Source: Herbaspirillum hiltneri N3
GTDB lineage: Bacteria > Pseudomonadota > Gammaproteobacteria > Burkholderiales > Burkholderiaceae_D
DNA: 64,000 bases
Reading direction: 5' to 3'
Assembly (NCBI RefSeq): GCF_001267925.1
Contig: NZ_CP011409.1
Coordinates: 1,984,001 to 2,048,000, forward strand
Below are positions 17,990 to 26,386 of this stretch, piece after piece. Below the pieces are notes generated by a model that saw only the letters and a list, made by a program, of their open reading frames with translations, did no database searches and had not been told where the DNA came from. Numbering within the stretch: the first letter of the stretch is position 1; each line of letters starts with the position of its first letter. The position numbers and the translations under genes are program-made.

Positions 17990-19089
17990 TACTTCTTGCG
18001 TTCCAGTACAGCCGCGAAGAAGCCGTCGGTGTGATGCACGTGCGGCAGCATCTTGAGGTACTCGCCGGTGTCCAGATCGATCTTCTGTTCGGCCAGCACC
18101 GTGTTCATCGGCACCAGCGTGAAGTCCGGATTGGCTTGCAGAAACTCGGTGACGATGTCTTCGTTTTCTTCATTGAGGAAACTGCAGGTGCCATAGACCA
18201 GGCGACCGCCGGCTTTGACCAGGCGCGCCGCACTGGTGAGGATGCTGATCTGCTTGACGTTCATTTCGGCCACGGTCTCGACGGTCTGGCGCCATTTCAT
18301 GTCGGGATTGCGGCGCAGCGTGCCGAGGCCGCTGCAAGGCGCGTCGACCAGCACCCGATCGATCTTGCCGGCCAGGCGCTTGACCTTGGCGTCGTTCTCG
18401 TGGGCGATCATGACCGGATGCACATTGGACAGGCCGCTGCGCGCCAGACGCGGCTTGAGCTTGGCCAAACGCTTTTCCGATATGTCGAAGGCGTACAGGC
18501 GACCGGTGTTGCGCATGGCGGCGCCCAATGCCAGCGTCTTGCCGCCCGCACCGGCGCAGAAATCTACCACCATCTCGCCGCGCTTGACGCCGACGATCTG
18601 GGCCAGCAACTGGCTGCCTTCATCCTGCACTTCGATGGCGCCGTCTTTGAACAGCGGCAGGTTCTGCAGCGCCGGTTTCTTGATCACGCGCAGGCCCAGC
18701 GGCGAATACGGGGTCGCTTCGCAGAGGATGGGCGCTGCCGCCAGCGCAGCCATGACGTCTTCGCGGTTGGCCTTGATGGCGTTGACGCGCAAGTCCAGCG
18801 GCGCAGGCTGGTTCAATGCCGCGGCCAGTTCCATGGCGGCGGCTTCGCCGTCGCGGGCGATCAGCTTGTCGAGCAGCCATGGCGGCATGTTGGCGCGCAT
18901 CGCCAGCGGCAGCTTGTTGCGGTCGATCTGCGCGGTACGGGTAAGCCATTCGACTTCTTCCGGCGACAGGCCGGCGATCGACTCGATGCTGACGGTGTCG
19001 ATCAGGCCGTACACGGTGACGTTGCTTTGCGCCGCTGCCGCACCGCTCACGGCCGTCAGGATGGCTGCTGCCAGTAATTTCTTTTGCAC
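17989..19089 (-). CDS. Chimeric ORF: porin signal peptide fused to N-terminally truncated RsmB/NOP2-family RNA methyltransferase
   Basis: Residues 1-32 (MQKKLLAAAILTAVSGAAAA, then QSNVTVYGLIDT) are the signal peptide and first strand of a Gram-negative porin. From about residue 35 the sequence is an RsmB/NOP2/Sun-family methyltransferase, with SAM motif DFCAGAGGKT at 176-185 and the two family cysteines in DAPCSGLG (Cys252) and YGTCS (Cys302). Family members usually have about 100 more N-terminal residues, which are missing here. The start is a GTG with AAGGAG upstream, a porin-like leader. As encoded, the methyltransferase would be sent to the periplasm, where it could not modify RNA, unless translation restarts inside. 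Most likely a deletion or rearrangement scar. The catalytic core itself looks intact. Confidence 0.85.
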   Translation of the reverse strand: MQKKLLAAAILTAVSGAAAAQSNVTVYGLIDTVSIESIAGLSPEEVEWLTRTAQIDRNKLPLAMRANMPPWLLDKLIARDGEAAAMELAAALNQPAPLDLRVNAIKANREDVMAALAAAPILCEATPYSPLGLRVIKKPALQNLPLFKDGAIEVQDEGSQLLAQIVGVKRGEMVVDFCAGAGGKTLALGAAMRNTGRLYAFDISEKRLAKLKPRLARSGLSNVHPVMIAHENDAKVKRLAGKIDRVLVDAPCSGLGTLRRNPDMKWRQTVETVAEMNVKQISILTSAARLVKAGGRLVYGTCSFLNEENEDIVTEFLQANPDFTLVPMNTVLAEQKIDLDTGEYLKMLPHVHHTDGFFAAVLERKK

Positions 19090-19136
19090 TCTGGTTTCTC
19101 CTTGGTAAAAATCGTTTTTATGGTTGTCGCGTTGCT

Positions 19137-19283
19137 CTGAACCTGCTCACGATCTGTAGCGAGAGGCCATCAGCCGGTGGCGGCCGGAGCGCAGGAACCG
19201 GAATGTGCTTGAGCACATGAAGATTCCGAGCACCGCCCGACGCCGGGTCATGGCCTCGCAGTAAGATCATGAGCAGGTTCTCA
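19137..19283. repeat. MITE- or REP-like element with long imperfect terminal inverted repeats
   Basis: An intergenic element of about 147 bases. Its ends, GAACCTGCTCA at 19,139-19,149 and TGAGCAGGTTC at 19,270-19,280, are exact complements, and imperfect pairing extends inward for about 31 bases on each side, to GGCCAT/ATGGCC. The centre holds a near-perfect palindrome, TGTGCT-TG-AGCACA, flanked by GGAA/TTCC. There is no ORF inside. One end abuts the stop codon of the ABC ATPase gene; the other lies 48 bases before the porin-like start. It looks like a dispersed repeat, but only one copy is in the window. Confidence 0.65.
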
Positions 19284-20360
19284 GAAGGCCCACAGCGCCT
19301 GTTCCGGCAATGTGAGCCAGTACTCGCCCTGCTCCAGCTTGTGCGGCGCGTAGGCGCGCAAGCCGACTGTCGTGCTGTCCGCGCTCGTGGCTTTGAACAG
19401 GCACTCCCACCGATCTCCCAGGTACATGCACGTGGAAAGCGGCAGGCGAATGGCGTTGTCGGTCTGGTGGTCGGCGATGCGGACTTGTTCGAGGCGGATG
19501 ATGCCGATGGCCTCGTTGCCGGTATTGCCGCCGCGTGCGCTGGCGACCACGGTGCCGCCTTCGACCTGCAAGGTGACGCGCTGGCCGTCGCGCTGCAGCA
19601 CCTTGCCCTTGAGACGATTGTTGCTGCCCATGAACTCCGCCGTGAACAAGGTGTCGGGCGTCTGGTACATGCTCTGCGGCGTACCCTGCTGTTCGATCTT
19701 GCCGTTGTTGAGCAGCAGGATGCGATCCGAAATCGCCATCGCCTCGCCCTGATCGTGGGTGACCATCAACGCCGACAAACCGAGCCGCACGATCAGTTCG
19801 CGCAGGAAAGCGCGCGCTTCTTCGCGCAGCTTGGCGTCGAGATTGGACAGCGGCTCGTCAAGCAGAATGACCTGCGGGTTGTAGACCAGCGCACGCGCAA
19901 TCGCGACGCGCTGCTGCTGGCCGCCGGAGAGCTGGTGCGGGAAACGTTCGCCGAGATGGCCGAGGCCGAGTTGCGACAGCACGGTCTTGACGCGTTCTGC
20001 AATCTCCGTGCCGCCCATCCTGCGCAGCTTGAGACCGTAGGCGACGTTGTCGAACACGGTCTTGTGCGGCCACAGCGCGTACGACTGGAACACCAGTCCG
20101 AGGTTGCGTTCCTCGGCCGGCATTTCATAATTGCGCGCGCCGTCGAACACCCGGCGCTCGGCGATATCGATGGTGCCGGCCTTGGGCGACTCCAGCCCGG
20201 CGACGGCGCGCAGCAGCGTGGTCTTGCCGCTGCCCGAAGGGCCCAGCAAGGCAACCACTTCGCCGCGCTGCAATTGCATGGAGACGCCCTTGAGAATCGG
20301 ATTGGCGCCGGCGCCGCTGCCGTAGTCGAGGTGGAGGTCGTTGACGGTGAGTTCTGACAT
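19281..20360 (-). CDS. Ferric/spermidine-type ABC transporter ATPase
   Basis: A 359-residue ATPase of the FbpC/PotA type that powers an importer. Walker [10 protein letters not shown] is at 40-48, signature LSGGQQQR near 143 and Walker [15 protein letters not shown]-terminal TOBE-like regulatory domain follows [10 protein letters not shown]. The ATG at 20360 is the start expected from alignment with family members. It is the last gene of an operon reading Bug receptor, binding protein, permease, ATPase. The substrate may be iron, a phosphonate or another small anion; the family is broad. Confidence 0.9.
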   Translation of the reverse strand: MSELTVNDLHLDYGSGAGANPILKGVSMQLQRGEVVALLGPSGSGKTTLLRAVAGLESPKAGTIDIAERRVFDGARNYEMPAEERNLGLVFQSYALWPHKTVFDNVAYGLKLRRMGGTEIAERVKTVLSQLGLGHLGERFPHQLSGGQQQRVAIARALVYNPQVILLDEPLSNLDAKLREEARAFLRELIVRLGLSALMVTHDQGEAMAISDRILLLNNGKIEQQGTPQSMYQTPDTLFTAEFMGSNNRLKGKVLQRDGQRVTLQVEGGTVVASARGGNTGNEAIGIIRLEQVRIADHQTDNAIRLPLSTCMYLGDRWECLFKATSADSTTVGLRAYAPHKLEQGEYWLTLPEQALWAF

Positions 20361-20431
20361 GATGATTCCTTTGATTGCCGGCCGCGACGCTCTTGCCGCG
20401 GCCTCGTGTAGTGAATGACGGAGCCGATGAG

Positions 20432-22240
20432 TTAGTCGTGCAGCTTGATGCCGAAGCGCAGGGCGATGCCGAGGCCGATGGCCACCAGCGTGATGTTGAT
20501 GAAGGACAGCGCCGCCACCAGCTCCACCGCGCCTGCCGCCCACATCGAAACGATCATCGAACCGATCACTTCGGTGCCCGGCGACAGCAGGTAGACGCCG
20601 GTCGAGTACTCGCGCTCGAAGATCAGGAACACCATCAGCCATGCGCCCAGCAGACCGTACTTCACCAGCGGCAGCGTGACGTCGCGCGTGACCTGGCCAC
20701 GTTGCGCGCCGACCGCGCGCGCCGCCTCTTCCAGTTCAGGACCGACCTGGAGCAAGGCCGTCGTGATCAGGCGCAGGCCGTAGGCCATCCACACCACCGA
20801 ATACGCCAGCCATACCGAGAAGATGGTTGAGCGCAGCGATCGCAACTGCGGGATGAAACTGTCGACCAGCCAGCGTGCGACGTCGTTATCGAAGCCTTTG
20901 AGGAAGTTATCCAGCAACGACGGTACGAACAGGAATACCCACAGGAAGGACAGGCCGGCCAGCAAGCCCGGCACCGCACGCGGCACCAGCACGCTGTAGT
21001 CGAGGAAGCGCGTGACGCCGTCGTTCTTGCGATGCATCGCCAGCGCAATCGCGCTGTAGCACACCACTGCGAACGCGCCGCCGATGACACCGATCAACAC
21101 CGTGTTGACGATGCCGCGCACCAGCGAAGGCTGGCTCCAGACGTCGCGGAAGTTTTGCAGCGTGAGCACTTCCATCAACCTGACGCCGTCGCCCCAGTGC
21201 GACACAAAGGTGCGCAAGGCGATGCCCGACAGCGGCACGACCACGGTGAACAGCAGCCAGAAAGCGATCAGCGTGAACGCGATCCAGCGCCACTTGCCGA
21301 GCGGCAGCGCTTTCTGGCGCGCACCCTTGCCCTTGATCGAAACGTACTTGTTGGCAGACTTCAGCAGCCACCGCTGCAACATCACCAGCGGCATCGTCAC
21401 CGCCACCAGGCAGACCGCAACCGCCGCCATCAGGTGATACGAGGGCGTGCCGAGCTTGTTGGTCAGCTTGTAGAGATAGGTTGCCAGCACCAGGTGGCCT
21501 TCCGGATCGCCGAGCACCAGCACCAGGCCGAACACTTCGAACCCGAGGAAGAACACCAGTACGCCCGAATACGCCAGCGCCGGCATGATCATCGGCAGCG
21601 ACACGTTGAGCGCGACTTGCAGCGGCGATGCGCCGGCGACACGCGCGGCCTCCTCGACATCCGAACCGAGACTCTTCAGCGCCGCCGACGCGTACAGGTA
21701 AACGTGCGGCACGTGCGTCAGGCCGGCGATGACGACGATGGCCGGGAAGGAATACACATTCCACGGGTCGCCTTCAAAACCGACCACCGACAGCAGGTTG
21801 CGCACCCACACCGTATAGAACCCGACCGGCCCCATTGACACCACGTAGCCGAAGGCGATCACCATCGGCGAGACGAAGATCGGCACCAGCAGCATCGGCG
21901 CAATCCAGGCGCGTCCCGGCAGATCGGTGCGTACCATCAGGAAGGCCAGCATGCCGCCCAGCGGCACGGCGATCAGCGCCAGCCCGGAGGCGAGATAGAA
22001 GCCATTGACGAAGGCCTGGCGAAAATCCGGGTCGTCAAAGATGAAACGATACGAATCCAGCGTCAGCGTCTTGACCGGCGCGAAGAACGGCGCCGACAAG
22101 AAGCTTTGGTAAAAAATCAGCAGCAGCGGCACGAAGATGGCCAGCGACGCCAGCGCGACCACGACGCCGCGTGGCCAGTTCAGGCGGAACCGGGCGCGCC
22201 GTATCGGCAAGGCGCCGGGAGTGGAAGAAAGTGTTTGCAT
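20432..22240 (-). CDS. Fused two-domain ABC transporter permease (FbpB type)
   Basis: A 602-residue inner-membrane protein made of two homologous permease halves of about six membrane segments each. Both carry the coupling-loop EAA motif: EEAARVAGASPLQVALNVSLPM in the first half and EEAARAVGAQRGQVTRDVTLPL in the second. Such fused permeases are typical of ferric iron and related importers. The ATG at 22240 with AGG upstream was chosen; the open frame extends further upstream but is low-quality. It lies 71 bases before the ATPase gene and 182 after the binding protein gene, with hairpins in the gap. Confidence 0.92.
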   Translation of the reverse strand: MQTLSSTPGALPIRRARFRLNWPRGVVVALASLAIFVPLLLIFYQSFLSAPFFAPVKTLTLDSYRFIFDDPDFRQAFVNGFYLASGLALIAVPLGGMLAFLMVRTDLPGRAWIAPMLLVPIFVSPMVIAFGYVVSMGPVGFYTVWVRNLLSVVGFEGDPWNVYSFPAIVVIAGLTHVPHVYLYASAALKSLGSDVEEAARVAGASPLQVALNVSLPMIMPALAYSGVLVFFLGFEVFGLVLVLGDPEGHLVLATYLYKLTNKLGTPSYHLMAAVAVCLVAVTMPLVMLQRWLLKSANKYVSIKGKGARQKALPLGKWRWIAFTLIAFWLLFTVVVPLSGIALRTFVSHWGDGVRLMEVLTLQNFRDVWSQPSLVRGIVNTVLIGVIGGAFAVVCYSAIALAMHRKNDGVTRFLDYSVLVPRAVPGLLAGLSFLWVFLFVPSLLDNFLKGFDNDVARWLVDSFIPQLRSLRSTIFSVWLAYSVVWMAYGLRLITTALLQVGPELEEAARAVGAQRGQVTRDVTLPLVKYGLLGAWLMVFLIFEREYSTGVYLLSPGTEVIGSMIVSMWAAGAVELVAALSFINITLVAIGLGIALRFGIKLHD

Positions 22241-22319
22241 GGGAACCTGCCGTTTCTGGTGATGAAGCCGCCCGTGTCCCCCGGCATCTCGAAAATTCAG
22301 ACAAGCCGGGGGCCTGGGA

Positions 22320-22395
22320 GGCGCAACAGTTGCGCCGCCCATGACGGGTATTACGTGAGAAATGTTGCTGAAAGGCCGCCCGGCTGCACGCCGGG
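22320..22395 (-). repeat. Two intergenic hairpins between binding protein and permease genes
   Basis: CCCGGC-5-GCCGGG at 22,379-22,395 lies directly after the binding protein stop, and GGCGCAAC-A-GTTGCGCC at 22,320-22,336 follows it. Neither has a U-tract, so they are better seen as mRNA stabilisers that keep binding protein in excess of permease than as terminators. Confidence 0.55.
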
Positions 22396-22422
22396 TTGAT
22401 CAGGACCTGTCGCTGCCGGCGT

Positions 22423-23517
22423 TTACTTCTTGCCGGCCGCGTCCTTCCATTGCTTGAGGAAGGCCAGGCGCTTGGTCTGGTCCAGGTATTCCAGCAAGTC
22501 GGTGTTGACCGGCATCGGCTTCAGGGCGGCGCCGAGTTGTTTCGTCAGTTCAGCCGAGGTGGTCGAGCCGACGACGTCGCCGCGGATCGCGAACAGTTGT
22601 GCGTCATTGGCGATGATGGTCTGGCCGCGCTTGGACAGAATGTAGTCCAGCCACAGCTTGCCGGCGTTGATGTTCTTGGCCGACTTGTTGATGAAGATCA
22701 CGCGCGACAGCACCAGGTTGTAGTCCTTGGTGAAGGAGATGCCGATCGACGGGTCCTTCTTGGCCCGGGTCAATGCATAGGGACCCAGGATGTTGTAGCC
22801 GATCAGGTTTTCGCCCGACGAGATGCGTTCGAGCATGGTACCGGTGGAGGACTGCACGCGCACCGCCACGCCGCCGAGCGCTTTGGCGAAGTCCCAGAAT
22901 TGCGGATTGAGCTTCAGGTCATGCGTAATCAGGCTGAAACCGACGCCGGATTTTTCGATGTCGTAGGTGGTGACCTTGTTCTTGTATTTGTCGAGTTTGG
23001 TGGTCAGCAGCCTGGTGAAGTCGGCGTGCGTGGCCGGCACTTCGGCCTCCGGCACCAGACGCTTGTTGTAGACGATGGCAGTGGGCTCGAAGGTGGTGCC
23101 GTAGGCGGTGTCCTTCCAGTTGGCCCAGGCCGGGACGGCAGCGGCTTCCGGCGACTTGTAGGCCAGGCCGTAACCTTCCGACGCCAGCTTCATCTGCAGG
23201 TCCATCGACGACGACCACATCACGTCGGCGGTCGCGCCGCCGGCGGCGGCTTCGGAGATGAAGCGGTTATAGACCTCAGTGGAATTCATGTCGTTGTACT
23301 CCACCTTCACGGCCGGATACAGCGCGCTGAAATCCCGGATCAGCGCTTCGGCCGCCTTGGAATCAGTGGTGCTGTAGACCACGACCTTGCCCTCCTTCTT
23401 CGCCGCCTCGACTACCTTGGCGTAATCAGCCGAATAGCCAGACGGACTCTGCGCCAATGCGCTTAAGGACAAACCGGCCAGCGCCAGTGCGATCGTGATG
23501 CGGCGTTTTACGAACAT
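22423..23517 (-). CDS. Periplasmic binding protein of a ferric-type ABC importer
   Basis: A 364-residue secreted receptor. The signal peptide ends after SALAQS, and the mature part belongs to the type 2 periplasmic binding fold of the AfuA/FbpA/PhnS group. Visible blocks are EGKVVVYSTTDSKAAEALIRDF, AADVMWSSSMD-like (ATADVMWSSSMDLQ), YGTTFEPTAIVYNKRL and NINAGKLWLDYILSKRGQ. It captures the solute for the downstream permease and ATPase. The gene follows the Bug receptor gene by 42 bases on the same strand. Confidence 0.9.
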   Translation of the reverse strand: MFVKRRITIALALAGLSLSALAQSPSGYSADYAKVVEAAKKEGKVVVYSTTDSKAAEALIRDFSALYPAVKVEYNDMNSTEVYNRFISEAAAGGATADVMWSSSMDLQMKLASEGYGLAYKSPEAAAVPAWANWKDTAYGTTFEPTAIVYNKRLVPEAEVPATHADFTRLLTTKLDKYKNKVTTYDIEKSGVGFSLITHDLKLNPQFWDFAKALGGVAVRVQSSTGTMLERISSGENLIGYNILGPYALTRAKKDPSIGISFTKDYNLVLSRVIFINKSAKNINAGKLWLDYILSKRGQTIIANDAQLFAIRGDVVGSTTSAELTKQLGAALKPMPVNTDLLEYLDQTKRLAFLKQWKDAAGKK

Positions 23518-23559
23518 GCGAAATCTCCTCTTCAGTTATTCAGAAGCAAGACGGAGCGG

Positions 23560-24546
23560 TCATCTGACCAACCCCAGTTCCTGCGATTGCTTGCGATATT
23601 GCTCAACCACCTTGCGGACGTAGTCGGTCAGCGGCGCGCCGGTCATGGCGAATGGATAGAGTCCGGCGGTCGCGCGCTGGCGCTTGAATTCGTCGGTCGC
23701 CATGGTGCGGTCGAACACCGCCACCCAGCGCTGATAGTCGGCGTCGCTGACATGGGCGCTCATGTAGAAGCCGCGAATGATCGGCCACACCACATCGAAA
23801 CCTTGCTCGCGCGCGGTCGGTACCTCTGCCAGCACACCCGGCAGGCGTTGCTCGGACAACACCGCCAGCACGCGAAATTTCCCATCCTTGGCAGACGAAG
23901 CCGCTTCCGAAGCGTCGCCTGAAATCACCTGCACGTGATTCGCCTGCAGGGCGGTGAATGAATCGCCGCCGCCTTCCAGCGCGACGAAGCGGAAGTTGCG
24001 CGGATCGACGCCGGCGCGGCGCGCGATCATCGCCACCTTGAGCCAGTCCTGGCTGCCGACCGTACCGCTGACGCCAACAGTGATCTTGCCCGGCTCGCTG
24101 CGCATGGCGTCGATCAGCTCGCGCAGGTTCTTGTATGGTGCGTCGCTGCGCACGGCGATCATGCCGTAGTCGACGCCGACGCCGGCCAGCCAGCGCACGT
24201 CGGATACGGCGGCCTTGCCATACTTTCCTTGCGCCAGGTTGAGCAGCGAACCGCCCGAAAACGTCACCAACGTGTCGGCGCCGCCGCGGCGCTGCGACAC
24301 CACCGAACTCCATGCCACCGCACCGATGCCGCCGGGCAGGTAACTGATCTTGACCGGCGCGTCCTCTGTGGCCAGCGGCAAGGCTTTGCGGATCATCCTG
24401 CAAGCGCCGTCCATTCCGCCGCCGGGCTTGGCCGGCACGATGCATTCCACCGCACGCGCCGCCTGCGCCGCCGGCGCATGCAGTCCGGCAGCGCCGATGA
24501 ACAAGGCGCACGCCGTCAACAGATGACGCCGGATGAACGAGTTCAT
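23560..24546 (-). CDS. Bug-family (TctC-like) tripartite tricarboxylate-type solute receptor
   Basis: A 328-residue periplasmic receptor. A signal peptide (ending near PAAQAA) is followed by a Bug fold: VECIVPAKPGGGMD at the first strand, a later VGVSGTVGSQDWLKVAM and SAHVSDADYQRWVAVF near the end. Bug proteins normally serve TctAB permeases, but none is present here. Instead it heads an operon with a ferric-type ABC importer and is divergent from tctD. In other bacteria some Bug proteins act as ligand sensors for TctE-like kinases. The start at 24546 has no clear ribosome binding site; a 37-codon ORF ending 8 bases upstream may couple to it. Confidence 0.85.
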   Translation of the reverse strand: MNSFIRRHLLTACALFIGAAGLHAPAAQAARAVECIVPAKPGGGMDGACRMIRKALPLATEDAPVKISYLPGGIGAVAWSSVVSQRRGGADTLVTFSGGSLLNLAQGKYGKAAVSDVRWLAGVGVDYGMIAVRSDAPYKNLRELIDAMRSEPGKITVGVSGTVGSQDWLKVAMIARRAGVDPRNFRFVALEGGGDSFTALQANHVQVISGDASEAASSAKDGKFRVLAVLSEQRLPGVLAEVPTAREQGFDVVWPIIRGFYMSAHVSDADYQRWVAVFDRTMATDEFKRQRATAGLYPFAMTGAPLTDYVRKVVEQYRKQSQELGLVR

Positions 24547-24944
24547 GACAGCCGTCAGACGTCGTGCGAAATGGCAGCCACGCGGTGCAGCGAATACGGG
24601 AAAGTACTTTTGCCGGCAGCACGAAAACAAGTACAAAAATAAGTGCGCAAACAAGTGCGATGGCTCATGCCGTGTCTCCGATGTCTGGTTATTATTATTT
24701 TTGATTTGACTATGTGGGCGGATGCTACGCGGCCAAACTTTCATTCGGCTTTCAGTGTTGTTAAAGCTTTGCACCACCGGCTGCAAAGCCGCTATTGCAA
24801 AGGCCGCGCTTCTGTTAGCATCCGCAACTATCCGTTGCATCGCAGCGCCGGCCGGGCTGATTTTTTTCATGCGGGTCTCCTTGTTGCACTGCACTGCGAT
24901 TTCATGTGTTTCCGTCATTTCGCTTCTCATTCGGTATCTGCATC
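24547..24944. promoter_or_regulatory. Divergent intergenic region between the Bug receptor gene and tctD
   Basis: About 400 bases that must hold promoters for both directions. Besides the 37-codon ORF, there is an isolated strong start signal at 24,870 on the minus strand (AAGGAG, then ATGAAAAAAATC). It is in frame with the Bug gene and would add 108 residues without obvious function. This may be the remnant of a lost gene. I could not identify a convincing promoter or operator here. Confidence 0.4.
24555..24668 (-). CDS. Possible 37-residue leader ORF before the Bug receptor gene
   Basis: Starts at ATG 24668 with GGAG seven bases upstream and stops 8 bases before the Bug start, in a different frame. 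The peptide contains several Cys and Thr codons and near-repeats of ACTTGTTT in its DNA. Since the receptor gene itself lacks a good ribosome binding site, translational coupling is plausible. No homologous peptide is recognised. Confidence 0.3.
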   Translation of the reverse strand: MSHRTCLRTYFCTCFRAAGKSTFPYSLHRVAAISHDV

Positions 24945-25622
24945 ATGCGCATTCTATTGGTTGAAGATCATGTCGAACTTTCCCGCTGGATTTCCAAGGC
25001 GCTGCAGGATGCGCACCTGACCGTCGAATGCGCCAACAACGGCGATGACGCCGACAGCCTGCTGCTGACGCAGGAGTACGCGCTGGTCATCCTCGACCTG
25101 ACGCTGCCGAAGATGGATGGCCTCGATGTGCTGAAGCGCCTGCGCGCACGCGGCAGCCGCACGCCGGTGCTGATCCTGACCGCGCGCGGCGGGCTCAACG
25201 ACCGCGTCAACGGCCTCAATCTCGGCGCCGACGACTACCTCGCCAAACCCTTCGAGCTGGTGGAACTGGAAGCGCGTGTGAAGGCGCTGCTGCGACGCGC
25301 TCAAGGAAATGAAGCGGTCACTATCCAGTGCGGCGCATTGAGCTTCGACACGGTGTCGCGCATGTTCACCTATGGCGGCGCGATGCTGGCGCTGACACCG
25401 CGTGAACACGCCGTGCTGGAGACGCTGATCACGCGCGCCGGCCGCACCGTCGCCAAGGAGAAACTGTTCCAGGAAGTGTTCTCGCTGGACGACAACGCCA
25501 ACGTCGACGCCATCGAAATCTATATCCATCGCGTGCGCAAGAAACTCGACGCCGTCGATGAAGGCCGAGTATCCATCACCACCTTGCGCGGCCTCGGTTA
25601 CCTGCTGCAAGCGGCCGGATGA
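24945..25622 (+). CDS. tctD: TctD-type response regulator (OmpR family)
   Basis: A 225-residue transcription factor. The receiver domain starts MRILLVEDHVELSR with the phosphoacceptor Asp51 in ILDLTLPKMDG and the conserved lysine in YLAKPFE near residue 101. An OmpR-type winged helix follows (LTPREHAVLETLITRAGRTVAKEKL to RGLGYLL). In TctD-TctE systems it activates tricarboxylate or related uptake genes, here presumably the divergent Bug/ABC operon. It overlaps the following sensor gene by four bases (ATGA). That sensor is truncated, so the regulator is probably without its kinase. Confidence 0.93.
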   Translation: MRILLVEDHVELSRWISKALQDAHLTVECANNGDDADSLLLTQEYALVILDLTLPKMDGLDVLKRLRARGSRTPVLILTARGGLNDRVNGLNLGADDYLAKPFELVELEARVKALLRRAQGNEAVTIQCGALSFDTVSRMFTYGGAMLALTPREHAVLETLITRAGRTVAKEKLFQEVFSLDDNANVDAIEIYIHRVRKKLDAVDEGRVSITTLRGLGYLLQAAG

Positions 25623-26284
25623 TACGCAACGCCGCCGCGGGACCGGGTAGCCTCGGCAGCCTGCGCAGCCAGCTGATGCGCTGGCTACTGGTGCCGCTGC
25701 TGATCCTGGTCGCTCTCGACGCGGTCTCGGTGTATTACAACGCACTGGAAGTGGCCGACATCGCCTACGATCGTTCGCTGCTCGCATCGACGCGCGCGCT
25801 GGCCGAGCGCGTATCCGTCGTCAACGGCCAGGTCGTGGCCGACGTGCCCTACGTGGCGCTCGACAGTTTCGAGACCGACACGCTGGGCCGCATCTATTAC
25901 AAGGTGACCGGCGTCAAGGGCGAGTTCGTGTCCGGCTATGACGACTTGCCGCCGTTGCCGGCCAACGTCAAGCGTTCCGAAGCCTATCCGGCGCTGGTGC
26001 GTTTTTACCAGGCCGAATATCACGGCCAGCCGGTGCGCATCGCCGCGCTCTACCAGCCGGTCTACGACGATACGATGCGCGGCATCGCGCTGCATGTCTT
26101 TGCATGGGCCGCGCAGCACGATCACGCCGGCCTGGCGCGCAATGCCGCCTATCTGCTGCGGCCTGATGCCTATATCGCATGCGCCGATCCGACGGGCGGC
26201 CCTCAGGCGTTCACGGATTACTTCCTGCAGCACGGCCTGCGCATCCATACGGCAAAAGACGACAAAACGGCGGCGCTCCTCTGA
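25619..26284 (+). CDS. Truncated TctE-like sensor kinase fused to a flavoprotein-hydroxylase-like tail
   Basis: Residues 1-158 match the N-terminal part of TctE: GSLRSQLMRWLLVPLLILVALDAVSVYYNALEVADIAYDRSLL membrane segment and the periplasmic sensor region ending QPVYDDTMRGIAL. After that the expected second membrane helix, HAMP, His-box and ATPase domains are all absent. Instead 63 residues follow that contain LLRPDAYIACAD, a motif seen at the C terminus of aromatic-ring FAD hydroxylases. The fusion is in frame near base 26,090. The product cannot phosphorylate TctD. This looks like a deletion scar. Identification of the tail is from memory of the motif and less certain than the TctE part. 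Confidence 0.8.
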   Translation: MIRNAAAGPGSLGSLRSQLMRWLLVPLLILVALDAVSVYYNALEVADIAYDRSLLASTRALAERVSVVNGQVVADVPYVALDSFETDTLGRIYYKVTGVKGEFVSGYDDLPPLPANVKRSEAYPALVRFYQAEYHGQPVRIAALYQPVYDDTMRGIALHVFAWAAQHDHAGLARNAAYLLRPDAYIACADPTGGPQAFTDYFLQHGLRIHTAKDDKTAALL

Positions 26285-26386
26285 CACGCGATTGCGGCGA
26301 TAGCCGACTGCCGCGTCAAGGGTTCTTCTTTAGGATGGTCGCATGCGCCTTGCATTTGCCTGGCGCTCACAACCAAGGAGACCGTC

